The translations under genes and the position numbers were made by a program. From Halichoerus grypus (lineage: Eukaryota; Chordata; Mammalia; Carnivora; Phocidae): a stretch of 64,000 nucleotides of DNA. The stretch lies in the NCBI RefSeq assembly GCF_964656455.1, contig NC_135726.1:9252394-9316393 (forward strand), read 5' to 3'. Under the pieces are notes generated by a model. The model searched no databases. It had not been told where the DNA came from and saw only the letters and a list, made by a program, of their open reading frames with translations. Of the stretch, positions 25,321 to 37,526 are shown one piece after another (position 1 is the first letter of the stretch; the number at the start of each line of letters is the position of its first letter).

Positions 25321-26894
25321 ATCCTATTCCCATTTGTATTATTTTTATTTTTACAAAAGTTGGTGGGAAGGGAGACAAATGTTTCCCTCACAGACTCCTC
25401 ATCCACCTGTCCTGCCCTCCAGACCTCAAGGGGACAAGGTGCCAAAGACACAGATTTACCAGTAGGGGTCGCTGTGCTGAGATTAATCCCTATGAGTTTC
25501 TCATTAGTGATTATTATACTGCAGGCGGCCAAAATGGAAAAATTAATTAATTTCAAAGTGATAATGCATTTACAGCAACAATTAGAAATGTATAACTGTA
25601 AAAGAGCAACATTTAAAAGACAGATTACATTTAATAAAGTTGCACAAGAACATCCAATTGTAAAATTACTGATCTGCAACAATATTCCTTAAAGAGGCAC
25701 TTAAAATAGCCTGACTCCATGAAGGGTGACCTAATTACTGTAACTAAAATCACCGTAGTCACAGCAAGTCACAGCAAATAAAACAGGGACACTGATATTA
25801 GAATACCGTTGTTTAATACTTCAGGGAGCCAGCTCGGGTGGAGCAAAGGCAGAGCCTCCATGCACAAGGCTGGGCTGTGCTTCTTGATTCCTTGACCTTG
25901 TGCAAGGGGATGTGTATTCCAGCTACACTTGTGTCAAGGGAAACACTTCTGGTGTGCAACGCGGACGGAGCTGTGAAGCATAGACAGCCAAGTGGTGATG
26001 AGGATACTGCATCCACGCTAAGCTTCTTCAGGAGCATTTAGGATCCCAACTTTCACATGGGGTGAGAATGGGATGCAACTATATGGCTTATGTTCAAAAA
26101 TAAATTGGTGTTAAAAAGGTAGGAGTGCACTCTGCGTCCATGAAACAAATGTCTTATCCTGACAGAAGCAGTGTCAAGCCACGTAGAGAAGGATAAAACA
26201 CCAGAGCGACTTTTCCAGTAAGCCCAGTCTGTCCCGCCAGTGACACGGACCCACCCTGCGGTTTACAGTCATGCTGATGCCTCTCCCACATGCGCGGAGT
26301 CCGAAACGTTTATGAACAAGAAGTGATTGGCTATGAGTTTGACAAGTGAGTTTCCATTCCGCCTCTTTATAAACCGAGTCATACAACTCTGATGGCTAAA
26401 AATACCCCCAAATACCCAAGTATATAAAGATACTATTAGAGAGAAATTTCCTAAAAATCTAAACCTATATACACATTTCATAGTCTTCATAATTTATATG
26501 CTTATCTAAAAAAGTACATTTGTGGCAGATGAAAGATGCTGTTTTTCAGTTACCTGGGGACAAGAACACTGAAAGTTCATTCTACTATGGCTTCCTGGGG
26601 AACCAGAAACACACGCTCAAGACCAGGCTCTCTTCATCTGGACACCCTTCCTACTTTGCTGGTAACTTTCTCTTCGGGCCTCTGGGGACAGAGACAGAGG
26701 TCTACCCAAACACCACCACCAGACTCCAGGTTTACAGACTCCTTTAGCTCTGTGACCCTTGTATGCAACACAAACAATGACGTTTCGGAGAATAGCGCTC
26801 TCCAAAGGTAATGTAACAACAAAAATAACAACCATCATAACAGGAATACTGCACACCTACTACACGCAGACACCATGCTGGGCACGTTCTTTAA

Positions 26895-27071
26895 CTGTGC
26901 TTTCCAATCTCGAAGCCATTAGGTACATGTAGCTATTTAAGTCTAAATTAAATATAAATCTAAATTAATTAAAGTAAAATCAAATTAAAAATTCAGTTTC
27001 TTACCTGTATTAGCCACTTTTCAAGGTCTCCATAGCCACATATGGCAGGTGGCCACCATGCTGGATAGTCA
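26895..27071. repeat. Mammalian DNA-transposon relic with AT-rich core
   Basis: Contains gctttccaatctcgaagcc, acatgtagctatttaag, a taaatt-rich core, then agccacatatggcaggtggc and a final tgctggatagtca. It has the near-palindromic layout of a hAT-type MITE. The family is not certain. Confidence 0.42.
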
Positions 27072-28085
27072 GATTAAAATCATGACAGAAATTCTATACC
27101 CAATATTATAAATGTCATATCCGTTATGGTCAATCCCCACACCAACCCCTATTGCCATCTTAGTTGTGAGGAATCAGGCTACGACTGGTTAAGTGCCTTA
27201 CCCACCACGGTAAGTGGGAATGGCCACTGGAGGAGACAAACTCTATTCAGAGGCCATGGGATCATTTCCCCAAGAAAATGAGTTCACCTTGTGATACTCG
27301 TAAAGGCCAAAATGTGTCTGGGCCTTTCTAGGATTAGATGTTAAGTTAGTTAACTAGAACAGTACTAGTATGCACTAATTCTGGGTGTTTTTAAAGGCCT
27401 CTGGTTTAGAAAAACACCATACCAAATATATTGTGTAAAATGTGCACTGTTCATTTAAAAGACTTTCTATTAAAATGTTTTCATGGAAGAAGTCTCTAGA
27501 TATGGTTGTTATACAACCATCAAAAATGTAAAAACTTTCTATTTACCTTTGTGAAAATTTCCAAATCTAACCACAGAAATGTGTTTCATCCAAAAGGACT
27601 CACCTTTGGGGAGGTAAAGAATAAAATGCACTTCCAACCAATGAAAGCTTCTCCAGGTGAAGTTTACACTTGTTAAAGAAGAATTTAGAACATCAAATAC
27701 AGATTCTCAGTGAAAACAAAGGAATCACTTCTGCTGATAATTCAGTGGTCACAAATCTATATTTTTCACCTACTGACCCAAAACACCATTATCAAATACT
27801 ATGCTTTCTGCATAATAGCAATAAAACAATTGCATCAAAATAAAGAGAACCATTTCCATCAAGACCTCTAGCCATCCTTAACACAACACCTGAAAACCAT
27901 ATCTACTATCCAGCCCTCCAAGACGCCTTTAGAGAAACAGATGCAAAATAAGTCAATTGATGTGCGATCGAGAGCCCTTTCTGATGGCTCTGATGGGCCT
28001 GAGGATGTGACTGTCAAGACCAGACTTAACACTACAAGAGGAGAGAAGCTGAAGAAAACGCGTGTGTCCATAAAGAGCGCACTTA

Positions 28086-28538
<453 letters not shown>

Positions 28539-28636
28539 CTAACAATAGTGATTTAACATGATAGACCAACTGGGTCCAAAGACAGAGTAAATAAAGGCCC
28601 AAACTCAGAAATGGGGCAATCATAACACGCTGAATT

Positions 28637-28668
28637 CCCACCCCCACCCCCCCGCCCCTGCCGCCCAA
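28637..28668 (-). promoter_or_regulatory. G-quadruplex-type run upstream of exon 8
   Basis: The gene strand carries at least four runs of three or more G within about 32 bases (reverse of ccca ccccc accccccc gcccc). It lies 254-285 bp upstream of exon 8 in the WWOX pre-mRNA. Fold and function are inferred from the pattern only. Confidence 0.45.
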
Positions 28669-29112
28669 CACGGATTTTTCAAAACCTTCAACAGGAAGTC
28701 CAAGGATAATTAAATTAAATTGGAAAAGCATCTTAAATAAAGGGCTGCTGCTTTTGGAAGCAGAAAGATACCACATTCCTAACCTCTGACAGGGCTTTCC
28801 TGGGTTGTTCTAGCCAACGCATGAGTCCTGTATATTTTCATTCGAGCATCCAAGTAAATATAGATGAGTCTTGCTGCCCCCAAGACTCTTTTCCAGATTA
28901 AAAATTAATGATTATAAAGGGGTTATAACCTTGGTGAGGTGCCATCAATAGTCTTATACGTTTAAAAGATAAATGTAAACAAAGCCAAAATGAGTTCTGG
29001 CAGAGTCTACTGTTTTTAAGTACAACCATGGCATGGATACACACAAATCAAAGTAAGTAGTTGGTGTTTTATAACTGGGTCTGACGGATTCATTAAACAC
29101 CAGCTGTTTGGT

Positions 29113-29198
29113 TCTTTCCTTTTTTTCCTCTTCTTTCTTTCTTTCTCTCTCTTGCTCTCTCATCCTCTCTTCCTCTCTCTCTCTCTCTCTCTCTCTTT
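29113..29198. repeat. Polypyrimidine CTTT/CT tract
   Basis: Almost pure C/T on the + strand, with (tttc)n then (tc)n. It is the kind of homopurine-homopyrimidine tract that can form triplex DNA. Confidence 0.88.
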
Positions 29199-30598
29199 TA
29201 AGTAACAAAGTAGTGACTGCCCTAAAAGAAAAAAAAAAAATCATAACAAAAGGAATTTTCTAGATGATGGTCTCAGCCCTGTTAAGGACCCCTCAGTTTC
29301 CTTCACTAAATTAATTCTGGGCATTTGCACGAAGTAATAAGGAAACATAAGGAGAGTACTCTGGGTAACTGCTGTGGAAACAGAACCAAAAGGTAAAATG
29401 AAAATTATGGAATAATCTGGTTGTTCCTTAATATGAGCAGTTCAGGTTGAGCTATGACCAAGGAAAAGCATCACAGGGACAGATGAAATTCATGTTTTAA
29501 TGGAAATTAAACCTCCCTTCTGCAGGACTCAGTCAGTGACATCCAATTTCTGGTGTTAAATGACACTGCTGCTCTGAAGTCATCAACAAAGCCGATGGCC
29601 AGAAATGTTATCACGAATATGGCAACAAGACCTTGAAACTAATTGTTGGCTGCCTGTTTCCAAGTCCCCAAACCACAGGAAGGGCCCAGACTTCTGAGCT
29701 TAATCATCTAAAGCAGTGGAACTTAGCGGGAAATTTGAAAATTTATGGGGGCCTTTCTCTGGTGGTTATAATGATTGTCGGCGGGGGCCGGGGATGGTAG
29801 ATGTCCTGCAGTGCAGACGAGTCTTGCTCAGTGAAGACTGGCCCACTGGACATTCACGCAGATGAAAAGCCTGTGTATAATTATCTGAGCCTAGAGCCTG
29901 GCTGTGTTGTACATATATGCACAGTTTTAACATCCACTGAATTTCCAAGAATGTAGTACAACAACCATGCAAATGAAGAATGAATGCACTTTCAGATTCC
30001 GTGGGTTTTTGGGGGAGGTGAGGCTTGATTCCATGCTGGTAGTATTTGAGTCTTCAATGTCACACACCTGTTAACAGTCTGCATTTGTGAGTATCCCAAT
30101 GGAGGTGATTTATGCATGGACACACACACCTGATAACTTACCTTTCCTGTAGTCCTGCTCAAGCAAGAAACATGCTATTTTGCTTCACATTTATTTTTCT
30201 TCCCATTATAGGTAAGCTAGCATATTGAATTAAAATATATTTATGCAGGGATGTTATATTATTTCTGAACTTTATTTCCAAGTAGTAACAAGGTATAACA
30301 AAATGAGACTGCTGAGAACCCAATGATCCAACATATGGGTCATGTCTTAGAAATTCTACCTACTCTAAGTAGAAAGTAGCATCAAGGATCTAGGCAGCAT
30401 CTAAATGGTATGGGACAAAATAACATCCTTCTCTCATTCTCCACTATTCTTCCATCAGCTTTGCTGGAAATCATTCTTGGCATATTTGTTCAGCCCAGCC
30501 CAGCTTGAGTGCCATTTCTTCCAGGCAACTCTCCCCAACTGCTTATTCTCACAATTTCTTGGGTGGCAATGGGGGACAAATTGAAAGAAGCCATGCAA

Positions 30599-31938
30599 GC
30601 AACCTCTTCAACCTCAGCCGCAGCAACTTCTTCCTAGAAACATCACCAAAGGCAAGGGAAGCAAGGGCAAAAATGAACTATTGGGACCTCATCAAGATAA
30701 AAAGCTTTTGCACAGCAAAAGAAACAGTCAACAAAACCAAAAGACAACCGACAGAATGGGAGAAGATACTTGCAAATGACATATCAGATAAAGGGCTAGT
30801 ATCCAAAATCTATAAAGAACTTCTTAAACTCAACACCCAAAGAACCAATGATCCAATCAAGAAATGGGCAGAAGACATGAACAAACATTTTTCCAAAGAA
30901 GACATCCAAATGGCCAACAGACACATGAAAAAGTGCTCAACATCAGTCAGCATCAGGGAAATCCAAATCAAAACCTCAATGAGATACCACCTCACACCAG
31001 TCAGAATGGCTAAAATTAACAAGTCAGGAAATGACAGATGTTGGTGGGGATGCGGAGAAAGGGGAACCCTCCTACACTGTTGGTGGGAATGCAAGCTGCT
31101 GCAGCCACTCTGGAAAACAGTATGGAGGTTCTTCAAAAAGTTGAAAATAGAGCTACCATACGATCCAGGAATTGCACTACTGGGTATTTACCCCAAAGAT
31201 ACAAATGTAGGGATCCGAAGGGATACGTGCACCCCGATGTTCATAGCAGCAATGTCCACAATAGCCAAACTGTGGAAAGAGCCAAGATGTCCATCGACAG
31301 ATGAATGGATAAAGAAGATGTGGTGTATATATATACAATGGAATATTATGCAGCCATCAAAAGGAATGAAATCTTGCCATTTGCAACGACATGGATGGAA
31401 CTGGAGAGTGTTATGTTGAGCGAAATAAGTCAATCAGAGAAAGACATGTATCATATGACCTCACTGATATGAGGAATTCTTAATCTCAGGAAACAAACTG
31501 AGGGTTGCTGGAGTGATGGGGGGTGGGAGGGATGGGGCGGCTGGGGGATAGACATTGGGGAGGGTATGTGCTATGGTGAGCGCTGTGAATTGTGCAAGAC
31601 TGTTGAATCACAGATCTGTACCTCTGAAACAAATAATACATTATATGTTAAAAAAAAAAAAAAAAGGAAGATAGCAGGAGGGGAAGAATGAAGGGGGGGG
31701 GAATCGGAGGGGGAGATGAACCATGAGAGACGATGGACTCTGAAAAACAAACTGAGGGTTCTAGAGGGGAGGGGGGTGGGAAGACGGGTTAGCCTGGTGA
31801 TGGGTATTAAAGAGGGCACGTTCTGCATGGAGCACTGGGTATTATACGCAAACAATGAATCATGGAACACTACATCAAAAACTAATGATGTAATGTATGG
31901 TGATTAACACAATAATAAAAAAAAAAGAAAGAAAGAAG
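30599..31938 (+). mobile_element. Recent 5'-truncated L1 (LINE-1) insertion in intron 7
   Basis: The insertion is bounded by a perfect 12-bp target-site duplication GAAGCCATGCAA at 30587-30598 and 31939-31950. It holds the C-terminal third of ORF2, a 3' UTR ending in an internal A run near 31650, a second 3' UTR-like block with a G-rich segment (31680-31800), and a terminal A-rich tail from about 31918. It is antisense to WWOX. The perfect duplication, undamaged ORF2 frame and caniform-type 3' end indicate recent insertion. It sits within what looks like an L2 relic. Confidence 0.95.
30601..31419 (+). pseudogene. L1 ORF2 C-terminal fragment (272 codons, intact frame)
   Basis: This is the C-terminal part of the L1 ORF2 protein, downstream of the reverse transcriptase domain. 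The frame begins [15 protein letters not shown] at the truncation point and runs without interruption to a TGA at 31417-31419. The cysteine-rich CX3CX7HX4C motif is complete, with Cys codons at 31039, 31051 and 31090 and His at 31075. The endonuclease and reverse-transcriptase catalytic domains are absent, so the fragment cannot mobilise itself. An in-frame ATG lies upstream at 30505 in non-L1 DNA, which is chance. The product, if made, would have no known independent role. Confidence 0.95.
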
Positions 31939-32530
31939 GAAGCCATGCAAAGCAGATGGAAAGACATGTTTCCATGGAAATTAGGCACACACTCGCCAGG
32001 ATCCAGGCCATGACATCCCTAGTGTTCAATGACCCCGCTCTGCCCCAACCCAACATCAGTAACAAAGCAAATCATGCCATCTTTGCCTTTTATCTGTACA
32101 GTGTGCCTCTGTCCTTACCACACCAGACTGCAAGCCATTTATTCACCTGCTTCCAACTCTGGACTGTGAATTCCTGGAAGGTGGACAGTAAGACCCTTGC
32201 ATATTGCCTACCACAGTGCCTGACACAGAACAGGGACTAAATACAGGATTAGAGAATTAAAGTTTGGTCGTGGGTTCGGAATTCCAAACTAAGGGCCAAG
32301 TTTCCCTTATTACAAAAAGCTTTGTTTTGAGCCTTGTTCCAAAGGCAAAATTTAGCACAAGCTTCAGGTCCTCTAGGTTCTTCATCAATATGTCCGTGGC
32401 TGAAGTTTAGAATGAATCCCCTGCTTTGGTTTTTAAGGACAACGCAGAAGTATCTCATGACAGGAGAACACTGGGGAAGTTAAGAGGGAGAAGGGAAATC
32501 ATTCCTAGTCCTTAATCTAGAAATAAGGTG

Positions 32531-32532
<2 letters not shown>

Positions 32533-32578
<46 letters not shown>
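32533..32578. repeat. (AC)23 dinucleotide microsatellite
   Basis: Uninterrupted AC repeat of 46 bp in intron 7. Pure repeats of this length are usually polymorphic. Confidence 0.98.
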
Positions 32579-32579
<1 letters not shown>

Positions 32580-33162
32580 GTGATGAGAAATTAGATGGAA
32601 CCCAGTTGAAGTAAGTTCTCAGGATGGAGAAGCACAGCTACTATAGGGCAGGCCCACCCTTTGCAAGCAGCCCCCCTCCATAAGCGGACCCCTGACTTCC
32701 TGCCCTGCTGATCTCCTGAGCAGCAGACCCATTTTTAAGGTCTGATTAGCTTATATTGACAGTCCTCTGGGAAACGGGAAGCGTGGGCAAGCTTTCTGAT
32801 TCCTCTGAACCAGGGCAGGCTTCCTGAAAAACGACCATGCTCACCTCTCAGCTCCAGAGGCAGTAAAACAACTCTTCAAAGGCTGCTTACCCTATTTTCA
32901 AGTAGAAAAATTGACAAAGCCACACAATAATGTCTTAATAGATTTATCCTCTTACCAATACAGTAAAATGTGAACATTTGCTCTCTGGACGTTAACACTT
33001 GCTCTTTGTGGGGACCTCTATCTTGTATTTCTATATATACTGCTCCTTTATTTTTTTTTAACCAAGGATTTTTAAATTACCAAACAAAAATAATTAGGCT
33101 GGATTCTATGTAGACAAAAGCTAGTATGTTCAAAGAGTAAGACTGAATTTGCGTCAGAAGCT

Positions 33163-33252
33163 GTACGTGCGTGTGTGTGCGTGTGTGTGCGCGTGCGCGT
33201 GTGTGTGCGCGTGTACGTGTGTGTGCGTGTGCGTGCGTGTGTGTGTGTGTGT
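33163..33252. repeat. Alternating GT/GC tract
   Basis: About 90 bp of near-perfect alternating purine-pyrimidine (gt, gc, ac dinucleotides) with many CpG steps, breaking only at isolated points. GC/GT alternation favours left-handed Z-DNA. Confidence 0.93.
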
Positions 33253-35350
33253 AGCAACTTGGCACTCAACACAGCTGCAGCCATTCAGAGTTGTACAGCC
33301 AGCCCTCCGCTCTTTTCATTCTATTTTAATTGTTATCTGAAAATTTTTCACAGCAAAGAAGTAGAGTTCTCATTTTAATATGATGTATTTTGGGTATGCA
33401 AAAACTTCATTCACTTGCTCAGACTCCAGATAAGTAACTAGAATACAATGAAGACACGGGGAGGCTAATAAATATTTTGCCTGGGGGCAGTCTGGTATAA
33501 TATTTTTCTGCAAACATAGGACTTTATTTTTCCCCTAACAGGGGGTCTTGACTCCAACGAAAAGACTCCGCCAAGGTTTATGGAGGTAATTAGATATCAA
33601 CACTTCCCTTTTACAACATGGTTTAGGGCTCTGGGTCCTTGAGCAGTGAGCGAGTGCTTTCCCAGGACTATGCACCCAGTACTCACACTGTTGTTTTGGG
33701 CACCACAGGAGAGCAACACAAGGGTCATAAACAAACCAGCTTGGGGCAATTAGCATTTTGTAAAAATACCCCCTAACAGGTGCCAAGGATGACCAGAAAG
33801 CAGAAAAACCAGTGCCAATCAGCAGACAGGAGTGGGCCTGATAAGACATTTCAGGAAGTCCTTGTCTGTAAACTAAAATGGGTCTAATTCAGGAGACCAA
33901 GGCCCTTCCTTCCAATTCGTCTGTTCTGTGAAATTAAGATTCAGATCTCCAAGGTAGGCTCGAATTATGCGGCAGTTAAGAAGAGAACAAAGACGTCACA
34001 TGGAATACCATTTGAGATCCAGATTTACAAAGGGAAGCAAGCAGCTGACAATTCAACATAATCTCCCATTAAATACCAACTCATTTAAACATATCCCGTG
34101 GTGCCCTCCACATCTGGCAAACGATCACGGCTGGCAGATTTATTTCCGGAGCTTGCTCTCCTGTGCCGGCCCCCACAGTAGCCTCCCTCACTCCTGAGCA
34201 GGACCACTCCACTTTTTTTTTTTTCCCCCACAAACCTGGTGTGATTTACAAAGATAAGGATGTCCAGATTTTGTTACCACCTAATTACTAGATGTTTCAT
34301 GTCTTTTAACACGGGGGAGGATTATTACGGGCATTTTCCTTTCATTTCAGCCACCATAAATTTAAAATGGTAAAAGTAAATCTATCTGCAATGTGTCACT
34401 TATACCATAAGCCCCTGTGTTTGGGAGTGATAAAGGGTTCAGGCTAACCCTTGGCTGGTCTCTCTCTTCCAAGTCCCAGGGGTTACATTTTATGGAAGCA
34501 TGATTAAAAAAATAAGCTTCATTCTGGGTCACTAAAACATTTCAGGACTTAAGACGGAGAAGAAGGGGAAAAAAACAGACCCTTGCACATTATTTTTTTC
34601 CAGCTACTTTGCAAAGAGTGAAAGCTCCCAACCACACCAGGAAAATCTCCCTAACATGCATTAAATCTAGCCTCACCCGGGAAGTCCTTTGTCTTCTCCG
34701 ACTACTTCTTTAGACAAATAGTTGTTTATCCAACTCCAGAAACAAATATGCGGAAAATACAATGAAATTTTCAAATGCCTTTTTAGTCAATTGGATATTC
34801 TCCTAATGGTAATAGAAGAGAAGTGCCATCTGATGTTTTAATTGAAATTTTAACCAAAAGAGGCATGGCCAGATTTCTAATATGTTCTAACTACAGTACT
34901 TTCCCTTTCTACAATTACACAGCTAATGTCTGCATTGAATTCCCTAATTTCTCATTATAAAACAATTGGATTTCATCTCGCAGTCTTTAATTGCATTGTT
35001 TCTCCTGCTAGAATAACTGCACATTCTTCTTGGTGAGGTGTTGAAGTTGTTGAATGACAAATCGATAAAGGTCAGGCATTCAGATTTAATCAATTATTAT
35101 TCCATCTCGAAGCAAAATCAATGAGGAGCTTGAAGTATAGTTGTAAAAACCATCTACATTGCTGTAGACAAAACCCCCAAATAATCCTCCACAATCTCAA
35201 AACAAGAGAAAGACCTCGGAAAATTAAGGAAGCCAGGTTGAGTGCACCCACACTTTCCAGGGGAGCATCACTGAGAAGTATTTTTGGGAAAGGGAGCCTC
35301 GGGAAGATACCGGCTGACACAAGGAAGGGGCCAGATGAAAAAACACATCA

Positions 35351-35590
<240 letters not shown>

Positions 35591-36189
35591 CTAAAACCAA
35601 GGATAACCCATGTTCTGACAGGAATAATCAACTCTTCCCTGTCTTCAAGATTCATCAGTTGGAAATGGGATGTCACAGCATGAGCCATGCTGCTGGGGAA
35701 GGGTTTAGACTGTGAGCGGGCTGCAGGGCACCAGGAGTTCCCCAGGATACAGGACTTTCAGTGCTCAAACTGGGACTGCACTGGGCAAACTGGTCACCCT
35801 GGATGGAACCCAGATTCTAAAACCTAATTTTATCTGTGCATCTTAGTTTATCCAATTCTTAGCTTCTTCACCTAAAAAATCAAAATAACCCTTAAGGTAG
35901 ATGTAAGAAATAAAAGAGAATATAGGCTGTATAAATACCAACACAGGAACCAGCATTTAATAGGTTCTAAGTAAATGTATCAAGGGGGAAACTCTCTGTT
36001 TAAAGAGACAGGCACACATTGTTTGAATATATTCCTCCCAGAGGTCAAATTACATCTACACTTTAGAAACAAGGGAGCCCAGGGATGGGTAAGTGGAGGT
36101 CTATTATAATATTTTCTATTTTGAATCTATTTAATTTGTTTCATAATAAAATTTTAAAAAGTAAAAGTAAGCCTTTCATGTGAATCAAA

Positions 36190-36600
36190 ATCCTAAATCC
36201 TCATAAAGAAATGGCACTTGTGGGAAAATCATCCTAAGGTGCTAATAAGAATTGTAAAAAGGCATGTATTAAAGGCTATCCATAGTGTTTGTAACTACAT
36301 TATAAAATCAAAACATTACAAAATAAACAAAATATAAAATTGGGAAATCATTAAATGAATCTGAATATATGCATACTATGCAGCCATTGAAATGATACAT
36401 CTTTTGACCCTGTAAAACATGCACGTTATAGAACAAAATATGTAATTTTGTATGATCACATAACACACACAAAATATTAATGAAGGGTACACAAAAATGT
36501 GAAGAGTAGTTGTCTCTAGGGGTGGGTGGAACCCTGAAATGTCTTAAATTATCTTCTGAGTTTTAATTTTGATGAAATGCAAGTTGTATATACTTTTTTC
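36190..36600 (+). repeat. L1M-like 3' UTR relic
   Basis: Contains tactatgcagccattgaaatg followed later by ttgtctctaggggtgggtgg and a T-rich end, the typical order in old L1M 3' ends. Degenerate. Confidence 0.42.
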
Positions 36601-36814
36601 TTTTGTCACTTGTGCTTTTGGGGTCCTATCTAAGAAACCATTGCCCAACCCAACATCACAAGGATACACTTCTATCTTTTCTTCTAAGAGTTTTAGTTTT
36701 AGCTCCTGCATTTAGATCTATGATCCACTGTAAGCTAACACAGAAGTAAGGTGAATGCAAGAGATCTAACTTCATTCTTTGGCATGCAGGTATTCCAACT
36801 ATTGTAGCTTTGTT

Positions 36815-37010
36815 GGGTTTTTTTTTTTTTTTAAGATATTTATTTCACAGAGAGACACAGCGAGAGAGGGAACACAAGCAGGGGGAGTGGGAGAGGGAGA
36901 AGCAGGCTTCCCGCGGAGCAGGGAACCCAATGCGGGGCTCAATCCCAGGACCCTGGGACCATGACCTGAGCCAAAGGCAGACGCTTAACCAATGAGCCAC
37001 CCAGGCGCCC
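36815..37010 (-). mobile_element. CAN-SINE inserted in an old L1
   Basis: Reverse-orientation CAN-SINE, T-run then body then gagccacccaggcgccc. A 10-bp duplication TAGCTTTGTT flanks it at 36805-36814 and 37011-37020. It interrupts an antisense L1 ORF2 relic and is sense relative to WWOX. Confidence 0.96.
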
Positions 37011-37338
37011 TAGCTTTGTTTGTTAAAAAGACTATTCTTCCCCCCATTGAATGATCTTGGCACCCTTGATGTAAATCAATTGACCAACTGAAAGAATTTA
37101 TTTTGGGACTCTCAATTTTATTCCATTATTATGGTAGTACTATAGTCTTTATTACTAAAGCTTTGTAGTAAATTTTTAAAATGGGAAGTGAGAGTAATTC
37201 AATGTTGTTCTTTCTCAAGTTTGGGTTGGCTAGTCAGGAGCCTTGCATGCACATATATAAAGCTTAGAGTCAGCTTTCAATTTCTGCAAAAAAAAGCCAA
37301 CAGCAATTCTGATAAAGTTTTACATTAAAATTGCAGAT

Positions 37339-37526
37339 CGGGGTGCCTGGGTGGCTCAGTCAGATAAGCGTCTGCCTTCAGCTCAGGTCATGATCTCAGG
37401 GTCATGGGATTGAGCCCTGAGTCAGGCTCCCTGCTCAGTGGGGTGTCTGCTTCTCCCTCTCCCTTTGCCCCTCCCCCCCCCAGTTGTGCTCTCTATTTCT
37501 AAAATGAATAAGTAAAACCTTTTTAA
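37339..37526 (+). mobile_element. CAN-SINE inserted in an old L1
   Basis: Forward CAN-SINE beginning ggggtgcctgggtggctcag with a C-run and a short A-rich tail. The 12-bp duplication AAAATTGCAGAT is at 37327-37338 and 37527-37538, and the insertion site TT/AAAA matches the L1 endonuclease consensus exactly. It is antisense to WWOX, so its tail is a T tract in the WWOX transcript. Confidence 0.96.

Larger units (their letters stand above)
30430..32250 (+). repeat. L2-like relic split by the recent L1
   Basis: Sequence before the L1 (about 30430-30598, including ccatttcttccaggcaactctcc) and after it (about 31951-32250, including ggactgtgaattcctggaa and gtgcctgacacagaacaggg) resembles the two halves of an L2 3' end, with the L1 at 30599-31938 inserted between. 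The match is by eye only and the boundaries are approximate. Confidence 0.45.

Noticed and set aside
30505..30600. Upstream ATG making the L1 ORF2 frame 304 codons
   Set aside because: This part lies outside the target-site duplication, in older flanking DNA; the frame continuity is accidental.
32533..33252. CRISPR-like or other spaced repeat array
   Set aside because: The periodic signal is simple dinucleotide repeat without spacers; this is a mammalian intron.
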